Positions 1 to 12,538 of a DNA stretch of 64,000 nt are shown piece by piece. Below the pieces are notes generated by a model. That model was not told the DNA's origin, did not search any database, and saw only the letters and a program-made list of their open reading frames with translations. The translations under genes and the position numbers were made by a program. The stretch is taken from contig OZ010595.1 in assembly GCA_963932145.1 (NCBI GenBank), positions 79,043,252-79,107,251 on the forward strand, given 5' to 3'. The DNA is from Acanthosepion lycidas (taxonomy: Eukaryota > Mollusca > Cephalopoda > Sepiida > Sepiidae). Position 1 is the first letter of the stretch; every line of letters begins with the position of its first letter.

Positions 1-42
1 AATGAGCGAGAGAGAGAGAGAAAGAGAGAGAGGGTGGGTATT

Positions 43-107
<65 letters not shown>

Positions 108-332
108 TAGACAGAATTAGAGATATAACTAGACAGCGATAGTTTGACGAAAAATTTTGATCCAGGGAGAGAGACGGGGAGAGCGAGAAAGAGAGGGGTG
201 GAAAGAGGGGAGAGAGTGAGAAGAGAGAGAGAGAAGAGAGAGAGAGAGAAAAATAACGGAAGAAAAAGCAGGAGATAGAGCAGGGGAGAGAGTGGGACAG
301 AAAACGAGAGTGACTAAGAGAAAGAGAGTTAG

Positions 333-393
<61 letters not shown>

Positions 394-435
394 GAAAGAG
401 AGAGAGAGAGATTCAAAGAGAGAGAAATATTGATA
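1..435. repeat. GA / GATA / TA simple-repeat cluster
   Basis: GA-rich sequence with a (GATA)n block at 45-107 and a (TA)n block at 335-390, followed by more GA. The apparent reading frames here only translate repeats (SLSL and YIYI). Confidence 0.95.
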
Positions 436-514
436 AATATATATAAAGAGAGAAAATAATATTTTAGTTTTATTATTCGTTCGTTGTCCTATATGTTTAT
501 CTACTGTTTTAAAT

Positions 515-515
<1 letters not shown>

Positions 516-587
<72 letters not shown>
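516..587. repeat. (GATA)n array
   Basis: About 18 uninterrupted tetranucleotide copies on the plus strand. Confidence 0.97.
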
Positions 588-589
588 TT

Positions 590-1865
590 GAAAAGACAGA
601 CGTTGATGAATATGAGACGAACGAAAAAGAGAGTGAGGGGAGACAACTGTGTACTGAGAGATTGATTCATATGAACAGACAGGTAAATAGATTGATCGGT
701 CGATAGATAGCTACGCAGGCAGGCGGGAAAACAGGGAGACAGACGGGTTAAAAAATTCTATAGAAATTAAGATGTGACTAGAAAATCCATATGTAATGAA
801 AACTATGATTAATTAAACGCAATCCCGGAGCAAAGCCAGAAATTTTGTTTCGGAACCAGTGAATGCATCACAGATCAGATATTTTCTTTCTTTATCAAAT
901 TGGAGCTGACTGATATCTGAAATTTGGCATTTATATCTATATTACATAGATTCTTTTTATCTAAGTTTCTCGAGCGATGGAGAATCATCCAACGCAGCGT
1001 TTCAAAATGTAAACAGAAAAAGTTAAAGGATAAAACAAGACTAAGAGGGTTCGATCCCTACTCGTTACGACTAAAAAAAAGTTACCAATCCGTTCTGCAC
1101 TAGTTAATTTAAAGAAATATTTGAAGTGTTTTTCAATTTTGTTTTCTTTTTATAGAGCTGTTTGTGTGAAGTTGAGGTTTTTATTTATAAAACCCGCTAC
1201 ATTCTCCGATTTAAATCTACATTCTTTTTTTTATTGGTTTTATAAATACCGCATCTTGCTATATTTCTTTCAGTGTCTTTCTTTGGTTTTTAATTGTTGA
1301 CATAAGCAGATCAATTTACAAGAAAAATTAAAGACAAAAAACCTATTTTCTTTTCTATATAGTTTCTTCTTATTAATATGTTTGTCAGATTTAAAAAAAG
1401 AAAAAGAAAAAAGTTTTTAATCATTTGCTCACCGATTATCAAGAAACCAACACAAACACATGGATTGCTTCTTTTTGTTTTTTTTTTTCGTAGAAGATTG
1501 CGTACGTGTAATCGTGACGTTCGCTAAAATTAGGATTTTCTATTTTCTTCTCTGTGTAATATGAAAGCGTGCGGTTATATGCGAATGCTTTTATTCCCTC
1601 GACAACAAATTCTACTTTGAATTTTTTTCTTTCTGTTAGTGTTTTATTAAAGTTTGTTTATTTCCTTTGACCACTAACGGGTTAAGCATGGGTCAGATTG
1701 CAAATTCGAGGACAGAGTGCATTGCCGATACTAAATAAAAATTGGTGGTCTATAAAAATTGTTCACAAGTTTTAAACGCAGGGGAAAACATTTTACATAG
1801 ACTGGCTAGAGAGTTAAAAAAAAATAACTGCGATACACGTCTAGCCACACTTTAATGAAAGACAG

Positions 1866-1867
<2 letters not shown>
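590..1867. other. AT-rich stretch, nothing recognised
   Basis: Unique-looking AT-rich sequence with short A and T runs. I see no reading frame, RNA or repeat match to other parts of the window. Confidence 0.5.

Positions 1868-1954
<87 letters not shown>
1868..1954. repeat. (TA)n array
   Basis: About 43 uninterrupted TA units. Confidence 0.97.
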
Positions 1955-1956
<2 letters not shown>

Positions 1957-2109
1957 GATTAATCCTTTGTAACTCGAATCTCAAAATGTCAGCAAATATA
2001 ACACCAATTTTTTTTTTTATTTCAGTTCTTTTGTTTTGTTATTACATATATATTCGTAAGTGGAATGGTATCTTTCAAAGTGAACAATTGAGACGCGCAG
2101 TCATGTTTT

Positions 2110-2111
2110 TA

Positions 2112-2142
<31 letters not shown>

Positions 2143-2240
2143 ATGCTCGTGCATGCGTATGTCCGTGCGCATAGCATGTGTGTGTGTGTGTATATATGTG
2201 TGCGTGTGTGTGTTCGTGTGCACGATGCGTGTGTTAGTAT
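2110..2240. repeat. GT/CG-rich alternating tract
   Basis: Imperfect (GT)n with interspersed GCGC and GTGC. This is alternating purine-pyrimidine sequence of the type that can adopt Z-DNA. Confidence 0.85.
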
Positions 2241-2559
2241 GTTAGTTGTCGTGAGAACGGGAGATTGCAGTAGGAGGAAGCGTAGACAGTAGTAGAACAT
2301 GTGCGTGTGTCTATCTCTCTGCGTTTGTTGCGAGGAAACAAGCTTATTGGAGAGAGGGTGAAAGATCAAAGGAATGAGAGATAAACTCGGGGGGTAGCGT
2401 GAGGAGATGTTTTTCTCTTTCTCTTTGTCTTTTTTTTTTTTTCGTTTTAAGTCGGTCGGGGCGTGGTAGAACGGTCGGAAGTCGAACTATTTGCAGGTGC
2501 GCGAGGACTTTCTCGTAAGTAAGGGGCGAGAAATGCGTGCGTGCTCATCATGAAAGCAA

Positions 2560-3211
2560 AAGAGAAGAAAAGATATGGAGGGAGAAGGAAAGTGAAAGAT
2601 AGCTGAAAAGGATGTAAGAAATAATGAGATTAGAATATAAAGAGAAAGAGATAGGATAGAAAAGAAGAAAGAGAGGGCGTGAAAAAAAAAGAAAGATCAA
2701 AAAAGAAAGAAAAAGAGAAGTTGAAAGAGACAGGTAGAAAGAGATTGAGGGAGGTAGAGATAGATACAAAGAAAGTCATATAGAGGGAAAGACAGAAAGA
2801 GTACAGAAAAGAAAGAATAGAAAATAGGGAGCAAAATAAAATAGAAGAGAGAGAAAATAGCGGAGGAATAAAATGAGAGAGAAAGAGAGCGATAAAGACA
2901 GGGAGGAAGTGTGAGAGAGTGACGGAAACCGTACGATACAGTAAGGAAAAGCGAGAGAGTAGAATAAATGGAGCACATAAGGAGCAGAGAGAGAACGAAA
3001 GCGAGAGAGACGAGTCAGAAAAAAATAAAAGAAAGACAAAAAGATAGATACAAATAGGAAAAGAAATTGCAGAAGAGAGAAAAAATAGTAAATCAGATAA
3101 AAGTGTAATACAGAAAAAAGAGAAAGGAACAGAAAAAAGGAGAGAAAGACAAAGATATAGAGGAAATATAAAGAGAGTAATATATTAAAGAGAGATAGGG
3201 ACAAAGAAGAG

Positions 3212-3265
<54 letters not shown>

Positions 3266-3297
3266 TGAATAAACTGAGATAGATCATGAACAACCAG

Positions 3298-3329
<32 letters not shown>

Positions 3330-3460
3330 TGAAAAAGGAATAGAGAGAGAGAGTGGGGAGACAGAGATATGAATGGAAAAATAGGAAGAAAAAATAGATG
3401 ATGACTGCGAGAGGGAGATGAAGGGAGAAGGAGGGAAATGATAGTGAAAAAGAGAGAAGG

Positions 3461-3503
<43 letters not shown>

Positions 3504-3674
3504 AGGGAAAGAAAAGAGAGTAAAGGGAAGAAAAGAGAGAACAGTTTTGAAGGAAACGGAAAGGAAAAGAGAGAGAGAGAGAGACACGAAGAGATATGAA
3601 ACGGAAACTAGGGAGGGAAATAGAGGAAAATTGTGTGAGACAGGTAAAGAGGAAAAATGCAGTGAAACAGAAAT

Positions 3675-3730
<56 letters not shown>

Positions 3731-4104
3731 GAAAAAAGAGAGAACCATTTAGAAGGAAACAGAGAGGAAATGATAGAGTGAAAGAGGGATGAAGAGATAT
3801 AAGAAATAAAGAATGAGAAAGAAGCAATCAAGGAAGAGGGAGCGAGAGGAAATGAATGAGCGAAAAATTATCGAAAGCAGTGGAAGAAAAGTTGAAAAGT
3901 GATACATATAGGAAAAGATTTGGATAGAGAGGAAGCAAGATTTGCAAAGAAAAGAAGAGAGAGAAACAAAAGGAAAGAGAGGCGAAAGGGACATCTATGG
4001 ATTGGACGCGTTCGAAGGTACCAGCCTGTATACGCAAAATTAAGAAAGAAAAATATTAAAAGGGCTGTCACGAGTTGCTGAGAGGTAAAAGAATGAAAAC
4101 GCCC

Positions 4105-4135
<31 letters not shown>

Positions 4136-4155
4136 CAGACAGACAGACAGACAGA
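2560..4155. repeat. Long polypurine (plus-strand) tract with GATA islands
   Basis: The plus strand is overwhelmingly A and G for about 1.6 kb. (GATA)n islands lie at 3,212-3,266, 3,299-3,329, 3,462-3,502 and 3,675-3,730, and GAGACA/GACA repeats close it at 4,105-4,155. The long minus-strand reading frames here are serine/leucine/phenylalanine translations of the repeat, not genes. Confidence 0.9.
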
Positions 4156-4159
4156 GAAG

Positions 4160-4618
4160 ACTAAGGCACCGAGAAAGGTCGTTTTTTGTTTTCTAAGAGA
4201 AAAAAAAACCCAAAAAACTTTAAATGATTATTAATTAGACAACACAGACACGTGAAATAGAGAAAAACAAAGTGCGAGAAAGAAATAAAGAAAAAACAAA
4301 AAATCAGAAAAAAGAGTTTGCAGATGAAAAGACAAAAAAAGAGTTAGTTTCAAAACACGGTTTATATAAAAATGAAATTATACGGAGAGAGGTTACGTAA
4401 TGAACGCGAGAGAAATGCAGTTTCAACAACAAAAAAAATCGGTATTGGCAAGTCAATCAATTTATATGGAAGCCTGCACGCGATAAAAAGTGGGTGCATG
4501 GACAAACCGATACCTATGAATATGTTTGCGGAAAGTCTAGTTAGGTCATAGGCTATATTAATATAAGACTGGGAACAAAGCGAATACGATATAAACTTTA
4601 GTTGGGGATTGGATAAAG

Positions 4619-4667
<49 letters not shown>

Positions 4668-5032
4668 TGTTTTATTTAATAATATGGACATATTATGTCT
4701 AAATTAACCGAAATATTTTCAGTTTTCTCAGGGGTGAATTGCAAAGATAAACATAATATAACTCTAATCGTTGTGATGGGGATTTTTTTACAAACACGCA
4801 GGAATGCGCTCTGCAATAATTATTTTAAAATTAACCATTGTGGTTACGATGTTTTGCAAACAAGTGTTTCCAATTCAAGTGGGATAACCTGACATGGTAA
4901 ACTGCAAAATGGTGTTAAATGGGTTAATAAGTACATCAACAAGATAATTAGAGAAGTAAGACGGATTATTATTAAATATAAATAGACATAATATGCCTAT
5001 GTTACTTAAAGTTGCTTGAATGAAGATATGCA

Positions 5033-5084
<52 letters not shown>

Positions 5085-5271
5085 TCACTCGTGAACGCTT
5101 AATAAATTAGTTATTGTCTTTCCTTCTGGATTACATTTTCTCTAGTCGCAGACAGGTAGACGTAATACATTTTGAAAACGGACCGTCTAATTTAACTCGT
5201 CTTTCAAAGAAATTAACATTTGAAGTTATAAAAATATCGGATTAAGATTAAAAATCTATGAACGCTTTCTC

Positions 5272-5335
<64 letters not shown>
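4160..5335. repeat. AT-rich spacer with three (TA)n arrays
   Basis: (TA)n arrays at 4,621-4,664, 5,035-5,081 and 5,275-5,332, separated by AT-rich sequence in which I recognise nothing else. Confidence 0.85.
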
Positions 5336-5336
<1 letters not shown>

Positions 5337-5680
5337 TATATGTGACGCCATTTGTTTACATTTGGATACGTCATGAGCAGATATGGATGTACTTGAGAGA
5401 ATAATGGAAGATTGTAACTTAACGACAGTAAAATCGATCTTGCTAACCGAACGCTCCTCTGTGGTCCAATCGGTTAAAGGCACATCAGGCTATGTGACTG
5501 TTCCGTATAGGATACAGGTTCGATTCCTGTCGGAGGTCGAATATGTTCTATGAAAATTTCTCGGACATTCAGGCCGGTAAATGTTTAATATTGTTTATTA
5601 TAAACAGAGAATTTACTTAAATATTTGTATCTATAAAAAGAATGTATAAACATAAAAATGTCTTAATACACACAACCATA
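5336..5680 (+). mobile_element. tRNA-derived SINE, family A, copy 1
   Basis: A tRNA-like core at about 5,452-5,532 has an acceptor-type pairing (CCTCTG with CGGAGG), a box-A-like segment (TGGTCCAATCGGTTAAAGG), a hairpin CACAT/ATGTG in the anticodon position, a long variable-arm-like hairpin (TTCC/AGGA) as in Leu/Ser tRNAs, and a box B (GGTTCGATTCC) within a T arm ACAGG/CCTGT. It is preceded by about 110 bp and followed by about 140 bp that recur at 58,893-59,187. The shared tail (CAGGCCGGTAAATG ... ATGTCTTA) also recurs at 38,035-38,160. The anticodon loop is not normal and no mature tRNA is claimed. SINE assignment rests on dispersed copies plus Pol III boxes. Confidence 0.75.
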
Positions 5681-5711
5681 TATATATATGATCGCCAGAA
5701 AATTGATTTTT

Positions 5712-5800
5712 AACATGAAACAGTCTGTTGGTTCTTGACTTTGACTGCAGTGCCCACTATTATAGTTACATACGCTCTATCTCTCATATTGAGCACTTTT
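5712..5800 (+). repeat. Dispersed repeat family H, fragment
   Basis: Shares ATGAAACAG...CTCTATCTCTCATATTGAGCAC with 13,545-13,670 and 60,428-60,512 (plus), a short piece at 46,660-46,705, and reverse-strand pieces at 13,095-13,140, 17,005-17,045 and 17,240-17,310. Class unknown. Confidence 0.6.
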
Positions 5801-5886
5801 ATATATGCATGTGTATGTATATATGTATTTCTACATGGCCTGAAAATTGCGTTTAAGGATGAAATGTCTGTTGCACTTGGGTGCTG

Positions 5887-5907
5887 CAACCAGTGTTCAC
5901 TTTCGTT

Positions 5908-5955
<48 letters not shown>

Positions 5956-5980
5956 TTCGAACGAAAGTGGATACTGGTTG
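5887..5980. repeat. 22-bp inverted repeat enclosing a (TA)n array
   Basis: Arms at 5,887-5,908 (CAACCAGTGTTCACTTTCG...) and 5,959-5,980 are reverse complements with two mismatches. The loop is the (TA)n array at 5,913-5,954. Confidence 0.9.
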
Positions 5981-5982
5981 CC

Positions 5983-5985
<3 letters not shown>

Positions 5986-6043
<58 letters not shown>

Positions 6044-6186
6044 TCTTACTCTCACCAAATGATAAAAAAAATATCAAGATGTTCCTTTTCGGCCATATTT
6101 AATGAAATATTTTTAAACGAACGGATGGTGAGCCAATATACATTGATACACACACACACACACACACACACGCATCTATCTATCTA

Positions 6187-6243
<57 letters not shown>

Positions 6244-6250
6244 TTGTAAG
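5986..6250. repeat. Compound microsatellites
   Basis: (TA)n at 5,986-6,039; (CA)n at about 6,149-6,172; TCTA repeats at 6,177-6,190; (TA)n at 6,189-6,227; (GT)n to about 6,242. Confidence 0.93.
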
Positions 6251-6348
6251 TGTGTGTATGTGTTTGTGTTTCACTATATGTCTGAGATGAGTTATTACGA
6301 TTATTTATATTATTCGGACTGACATCATCATCTTCATTGCATTCATAT

Positions 6349-6392
6349 TCACAACGTTTCGAGCATTGTACGCTCCGGCCTACTTCAGGTGA
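6349..6392 (-). ncRNA. Hammerhead-like ribozyme motif (degenerate)
   Basis: Read on the minus strand: stem I half TCAC, CTGAAGTA, a GAGC/GCTC hairpin, GAA, ACGT as a minimal stem III, T as the cleavage position, then GTGA closing stem I. The helices match a minimal type I hammerhead, but extra bases between the core and stem II make catalysis doubtful. Confidence 0.35.
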
Positions 6393-6399
6393 TTGGAAT

Positions 6400-7450
6400 T
6401 TCGGACGGAACTCTTCATTTTGTCCAACTTGGTAGATTGTTCTAGTTCTACGCGCCATGCCTCTTCCCGATGTCTCAATTATTTCTCTTTATCTCAACTT
6501 TTCAATTGTGGTTCACGTCTGCAATGGCCTGGTACTGAATCGACAACTCTTTGGGTGTAGTCAATGGATCTAACCAATGTCTTTATCCACTGGTCTTTTT
6601 TCTCATGAGCACATGATAAAATAGACATATACTACTGCGTACCAACACCTTATCATCTACTATTGATAATGATACCAATCTTAATATTAATTAATTACAA
6701 TTACACCCACATTTTGGGGGGTTGTGATCATAGCCAATAATGCTCAGAATAATAATGACGGCATTAAAAATATATCATATAACAATTGTTTCATGCAATT
6801 CATTTAAGGAATTTTCAAAATTTCACAAGAAAAATCTATTTATGAACATTTAAACAGATTTATGACATAATACAATATAAATTTTATACACAGAAATAAT
6901 TTCAAGCACGATTTCGATTTCAAATTACTGAACTCATTACAATAGAAAATAACATACTTAGAGGAAACGTTTTTGAAATTGCAGTTAATGTTTCTTGCCA
7001 AAATGTTAATTTATGCCCTGGATATGTTTTTTTTTTCAAAATTTTCCTCTCTTAGAAGAAATGATTCTTTCTCAAGGCAATATATTTATAAACAGCCATA
7101 CTAATTTCGAAAGATTACGGTTAAGCCATGACCTTTAAAAAATAATTAAGCAATTAATTAAAAAAAAAATAACAAAAAACATTAATTATACATAATCATA
7201 TATACGTTACTTTTTTGTTTAAATACGAGTTACTAAATAAAATTTCTGCAATTGCCTTCATGAATTTCCTCAAGGTCGGAAACATATTAGCATAATATTT
7301 TTTTTCTTCTTTTTGTTTCTTTTATTTATATTATCTTCACAGATATATTTATATATGAAGATTTAAACACATTCTTACTGACACTCTTACACTCACACAT
7401 ACGCATACTGTTACACACACTTGTACGCACACTCACAGACACATACAGTC
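6400..7450. other. AT-rich stretch, nothing recognised
   Basis: Low-GC sequence with A and T runs; no supported gene, RNA or repeat. Confidence 0.5.
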
Positions 7451-7451
7451 T

Positions 7452-7454
<3 letters not shown>

Positions 7455-7521
<67 letters not shown>
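7455..7521. repeat. (TA)n array
   Basis: About 33 TA units directly upstream of the MITE at 7,528. Confidence 0.97.
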
Positions 7522-7527
<6 letters not shown>

Positions 7528-7528
<1 letters not shown>

Positions 7529-7628
7529 TAGGTTGGTGCAAAGATAATGACCTAATAATGTCGTTTTTTGACGTATTTTTAACGTCAAAAAACGACATTA
7601 TTACGTCATTATTTTTGCACCAACCTAA
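7528..7628. mobile_element. Mariner-derived palindromic MITE, copy 1 (101 bp)
   Basis: Starts TTAGGTTGGTGCAAAGATAA and ends with its near-perfect reverse complement. The whole element folds into a hairpin around GACGTATTTTTAACGTC and is bounded by TA on both sides. Its ends match the terminal repeats of the mariner at 40,849-42,120. It lies between two (TA)n arrays (7,455-7,521 and 7,629-7,653). Confidence 0.93.
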
Positions 7629-7654
7629 TATATATATATATATATATATATATG

Positions 7655-8704
7655 AAGAAGTTTTTACAATAATGAATTGTAGAATTTGAATTGGCAACAA
7701 AATATAAAGATGACGGTAATATTCCAAACCGTTATGGATGATCATTTTTCTTTTGCGCTGTCGCAGTTTCATCTTTTTTTTTTTTTAAATATCGTGACTT
7801 CACAAATTATGTCGGCTTTTTAAGATATTGTGCCTTCACAGTCAATTTCGTTTTGTTGTAACTTTTTTTTTTTTTTTTTTTTTTTTTTAGTTATCAAATG
7901 TATTTAGGATGTTTATTCCTAAAAAAAAAAAAAAAATCCTAAATTTTATTAATGTCAACCTGCCTTTTTGATTACTTCTGACCTTTATAATCGTTTTGGC
8001 CATTTTATTTTTTTGTTTTTTTTTTTTTTTTTTTTTACACAATATTTGAGCTATATTATGTTTGAGTTATTCTGTCTTGTAATTGTGCTAGTTGCTGATG
8101 CGCAATTTAATTTAACTATTATCCGATAAATGGTAAGGTAAATGGTAATGTGTCTATAGTGTAACATTTAATTGGAACACATATGTTGGCTACATAATCA
8201 CTACAATATCACATTAATTAACGTGACATTCTTCCGAATATAGTTAAATTAACATTGGTTAACACACATATACATACTCAAACAAACACACACACACACA
8301 CACATATAATCATGAAAAAGTTGTGAACAATGCCAATGTTAGGGTGGGTGTTTTATCTGCTTATGTAACTTCTAGGTTGGAGTAGATAGGTTTGATAAAA
8401 TTTTGATATCAAATGTTTTGTGATATTTTGACGTCGTCCGAGTCTAATCTTTAGAAGACGACGTAAGTTTTTGTTTGGTAATACATTCAAGTTGACGATA
8501 TCAACTCAATATATCTCCATTTTTCACATACAGTCATTTGATGAATGTCTGATTATGCCCCCACTCGGTCAGGCTCGACGGACATTAGGATTAACATCTG
8601 TGCACGGGTCACGTGACCTTTAGCTATGCTAGGATATTCTCAACTGTTCAAATGTACATTTACTGAAAACCGAGTTTCGATACTCTGTCTGTCTGTCTGT
8701 CTGT

Positions 8705-8705
<1 letters not shown>
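7655..8705. other. AT-rich stretch with poly-T runs
   Basis: T runs near 7,865-7,890 and 8,013-8,036, and (CA)n near 8,287-8,303. No gene is seen. Confidence 0.5.

Positions 8706-8708
<3 letters not shown>

Positions 8709-8747
<39 letters not shown>
8709..8747. repeat. (TA)n array
   Basis: About 19 TA units preceded by a short TCTG repeat. Confidence 0.95.
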
Positions 8748-8749
<2 letters not shown>

Positions 8750-8759
8750 GGACTCTGCC

Positions 8760-9075
8760 GTCGGTTTCGACGTATGAGAATCTGAAAACTTAACCAATTG
8801 ATTCAGTTATGAAATTTTGTACGATAATCTTAAGTGGCACTTAAGACCCGCTAGTGATTTACAAAGGAGGCCACACATGGAACAAGAGTAAGGATTGTGG
8901 GAAGATTTTTACTGTTAGATTTGCTGACCTTTTAGATCTTAATCTTGCTTCTAGAAGACGATTCAGACAATTTGATTGAAAACTGCTGAATCCACTAAAA
9001 CATGTTGATCTCCATTCTCCCCGCTCTAAGGCTAAGCGCTCGAGGGAGTTTAGAGGTTTTTTGACAGCTGACAAG

Positions 9076-9142
<67 letters not shown>

Positions 9143-9585
9143 TTATGGACACGTTCGTTTCTCACCAAGATGAGCCGGGTTCGAATCTCAAGGGGGTCTA
9201 TTTGTTAGGATGGTAACTTCTTGCTATCAATCTGGAGACGGCAATCCTAAGGGTTGATCCAAGACTTGTGAGTGAAATTAGGTAGACGAAACACTTGGGA
9301 GCCGTCGCTGGTTGTGCTAGCAAGAAGTCACAAGTTATCGTGACCTGGGGCTTGAACGTCCTGGCCTTTATTCCCCAAAATCCCACCAGATAAGGTCCCT
9401 TCAGCATAGTTGCTATATAAACCACGGATGGCCCTGTGGGTGTTGAACAAACACAAATGTGCCTGAGCAGGGATTTGCAGTGGTGATTATTGCTGCTAAT
9501 AACTTTGGTTGACTGTGATGAAGCTAGATAATTTTTCTCGTCAGAATATATGGTGCACATTTATAAATCATTGAATTTTGCTGCA
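8760..9585. other. Moderate-complexity spacer with (TA)n and a possible Pol III B box
   Basis: (TA)n at 9,078-9,139 divides two blocks of normal complexity. The second contains GGGTTCGAATCTC at about 9,178, a B-box-like element with no clear box A. It may be a 5'-truncated tRNA-derived SINE; no second copy was identified to prove it. Confidence 0.3.
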
Positions 9586-9589
9586 ATAC

Positions 9590-10802
<1,213 letters not shown>

Positions 10803-10886
<84 letters not shown>
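10803..10886. repeat. (TA)n then (GATA)n
   Basis: TA at 10,803-10,842 passes into GATA at 10,842-10,886. Confidence 0.97.
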
Positions 10887-10889
10887 GTG

Positions 10890-11227
10890 TGTGTGTGTAA
10901 TTCTCTTTGTGTATATCTTTGTATAGGCAATTATCCTATATTGCAATATTTAATGAGCACACTATTTTAATGATTCATAGAAAATTTAATAAATTTTCGG
11001 TGAAATAATTTATTGTTTCGTATTTTATAATTTAATAATCATCAATGTGAACCCTAACTGATGCACCAAACATTAAGAAATACGGCATATTAATATGGGG
11101 ACTTTCTAAAGGTTTCTTGGTGTTATCAAGAAATCTTTCTTCGCTGCAAAAAACTTATGTTCGAAAATCTGTTAAGATCTGCATATGCGCCTCTCGATTT
11201 TAGAGCTAAATTATCCTACGGCCTATA

Positions 11228-11302
<75 letters not shown>
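10890..11302. repeat. AT-rich spacer ending in (TA)n
   Basis: Nothing recognised to 11,230; (TA)n from 11,231 to 11,302. Confidence 0.8.
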
Positions 11303-11305
<3 letters not shown>

Positions 11306-11386
11306 CAAGATATTTTTGTAGGTACAAATTTTATGATCGAAATAAAAGTATAAAACTTAATATTACGAGACATATTAAAAACGGGC

Positions 11387-11421
11387 GAAGCAACCGGTTT
11401 CGCTCCAGCTCTTCAGGCTTC
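11387..11421 (-). ncRNA. Hammerhead ribozyme (minimal type I, PLE-associated)
   Basis: On the minus strand the parts in order are GAAGC (stem I), CTGAAGA (C3-A9 core with free position 7), GCTGGAGC (stem II GCT/AGC with a GG loop), GAA (G12-A14), ACCGGT (self-complementary minimal stem III supplying the A15.1-U16.1 pair), T (position 17, allowed) and GCTTC (closing stem I). Every invariant core base is present. Very short stem III is the known form in Penelope-like elements, and this motif lies downstream of a PLE reading frame on the same strand, as expected for a PLE pseudo-LTR. Cleavage activity is predicted, not shown. Confidence 0.72.
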
Positions 11422-11627
11422 AACGGGAGATTTAAAATTAACACAGAAAAATGTACAATAAAAGGAAGTTTTTAAAATAAAAAATATGCAAAAGGAACTA
11501 GAAACAAATGACAGCGAGTCCCAACAAATACTCACGTTGTTTACACAAAGAAGGCTTATGGGACCCGATGTAAAGTGCCTCCAGAACCTTTAGATGAAAT
11601 AAGGAGTGAGACCGGGACAACACGGTG

Positions 11628-12205
11628 AACCAGTCAACGCTAGTATTTAGTCACCTCCACGAGGGTATCATGTGGCACAAGGCCGGTTTAACGTGGGATC
11701 TCCGAGCCCGTGGCTCCGCTAAAAATATGCCCTTCGAACCGTATAAACGGGTTCAGGGTCGGTTTACCTCCCCGAAAGAAACTCCGCCCTTCGGCGTAGA
11801 CGCGTTCGGGTTCCTCCCCGCCTGAAGGCAGAGAGTTCAACCGATCAACTGATCAGCCGGTGAGCCGGACGTCCGACTTCAGACTGAACCAGTCAACATT
11901 CGTATTTAGTCACCCCCCCTCCACGTAGGCATCATGTGGCACAAGGCCAGTTTAACGTGGGATCTCCGAGCCCGTGGGATCTCCGAGCCCGTGGGATCTC
12001 CGAGCCCGTGGGATCTCCGAGCCCGTGGGATCGGCCAAAAATATGCCCTTTGAACCGTGTAAACGGGTTCATGGTCGGTTTACCTCCCCGAAAGGGACTC
12101 CGCCGTTCGGCGTAGACTCCTTCGGGTACCTCCCCGCCCGATGGCAGAGAGTTCAACCGATCAGCTGGTCAGTCGGTCGTTCGACTTCAGACTGAACCAG
12201 TCAAT
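11628..12205 (+). mobile_element. Dimer of a ~250-300-bp module inserted in PLE-1
   Basis: Two head-to-tail copies (about 11,638-11,895 and 11,896-12,205) of a GC-rich module: TATTTAGTCACC, CATCATGTGGCACAAGGCC, a hairpin around CCGAGCCCGTGG, a second around GAACC...GGTTC, CTCCCCGAAAG, CCTTCGGCGTAG, GAGAGTTCAACCGATCA and CGACTTCAGACTGAAC. The 10-mer TGAACCAGTC occurs at both outer borders and between the copies. The PLE frame is continuous across the left border copy, so the 10-mer behaves as a duplicated target. An 18-bp part (GGGATCTCCGAGCCCGTG) is itself amplified at 11,958-12,031. The same module is a trimer in the solo LTR at 31,419-32,437 and a diverged monomer at 16,105-16,270. I do not recognise its class. 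Confidence 0.75.
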
Positions 12206-12493
12206 AATAAATTTGGCTGCACAATCTCTGTTCTTTAATAGATGTTCGCATATGGCGGAACTATAGGTGTTCGGGACAAGTCCATTCAAAGGCAAGCTGT
12301 GATTTCTAATTTTTGTAGGAACTTGTTGTTTTATTCTCATGTCTAAGCGTTGAGTTGTTCTCCCTATGTAGTCGGCTCCGCAACTACAAATGTATTTGTA
12401 AATAATTGAATTAATTTGATGGGGAGGGAGAACGTCTTTACACGCAGATCGAAACATAGGCCGAGTTTGAAAAATAATCCGAACTTCGGCAGA

Positions 12494-12496
<3 letters not shown>

Positions 12497-12535
<39 letters not shown>
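12497..12535. repeat. (TA)n array inside PLE-1
   Basis: About 19 TA units expanded within the PLE coding region. Confidence 0.95.

Positions 12536-12538
<3 letters not shown>

Noticed and set aside
2453..2540. CpG-rich first exon with GTAAGT donor
   Set aside because: Short, no open frame of interest and no supporting downstream exon.
2776..3831. 351-codon minus-strand frame rich in Ser, Leu, Phe and Tyr
   Set aside because: Pure translation of the polypurine/GATA tract.
5452..5532. Functional tRNA gene
   Set aside because: Six-base anticodon loop and repeat-family context indicate a SINE head.
5735..6322. 195-codon frame with Ile-Tyr runs, and all similar frames over TA arrays
   Set aside because: TA repeats read as Ile-Tyr in every frame; no conserved domain.
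11625..12195. Module frames of 66-74 codons
   Set aside because: The frames differ between module copies and contain no conserved pattern; hairpins and tandem organisation suggest non-coding DNA.
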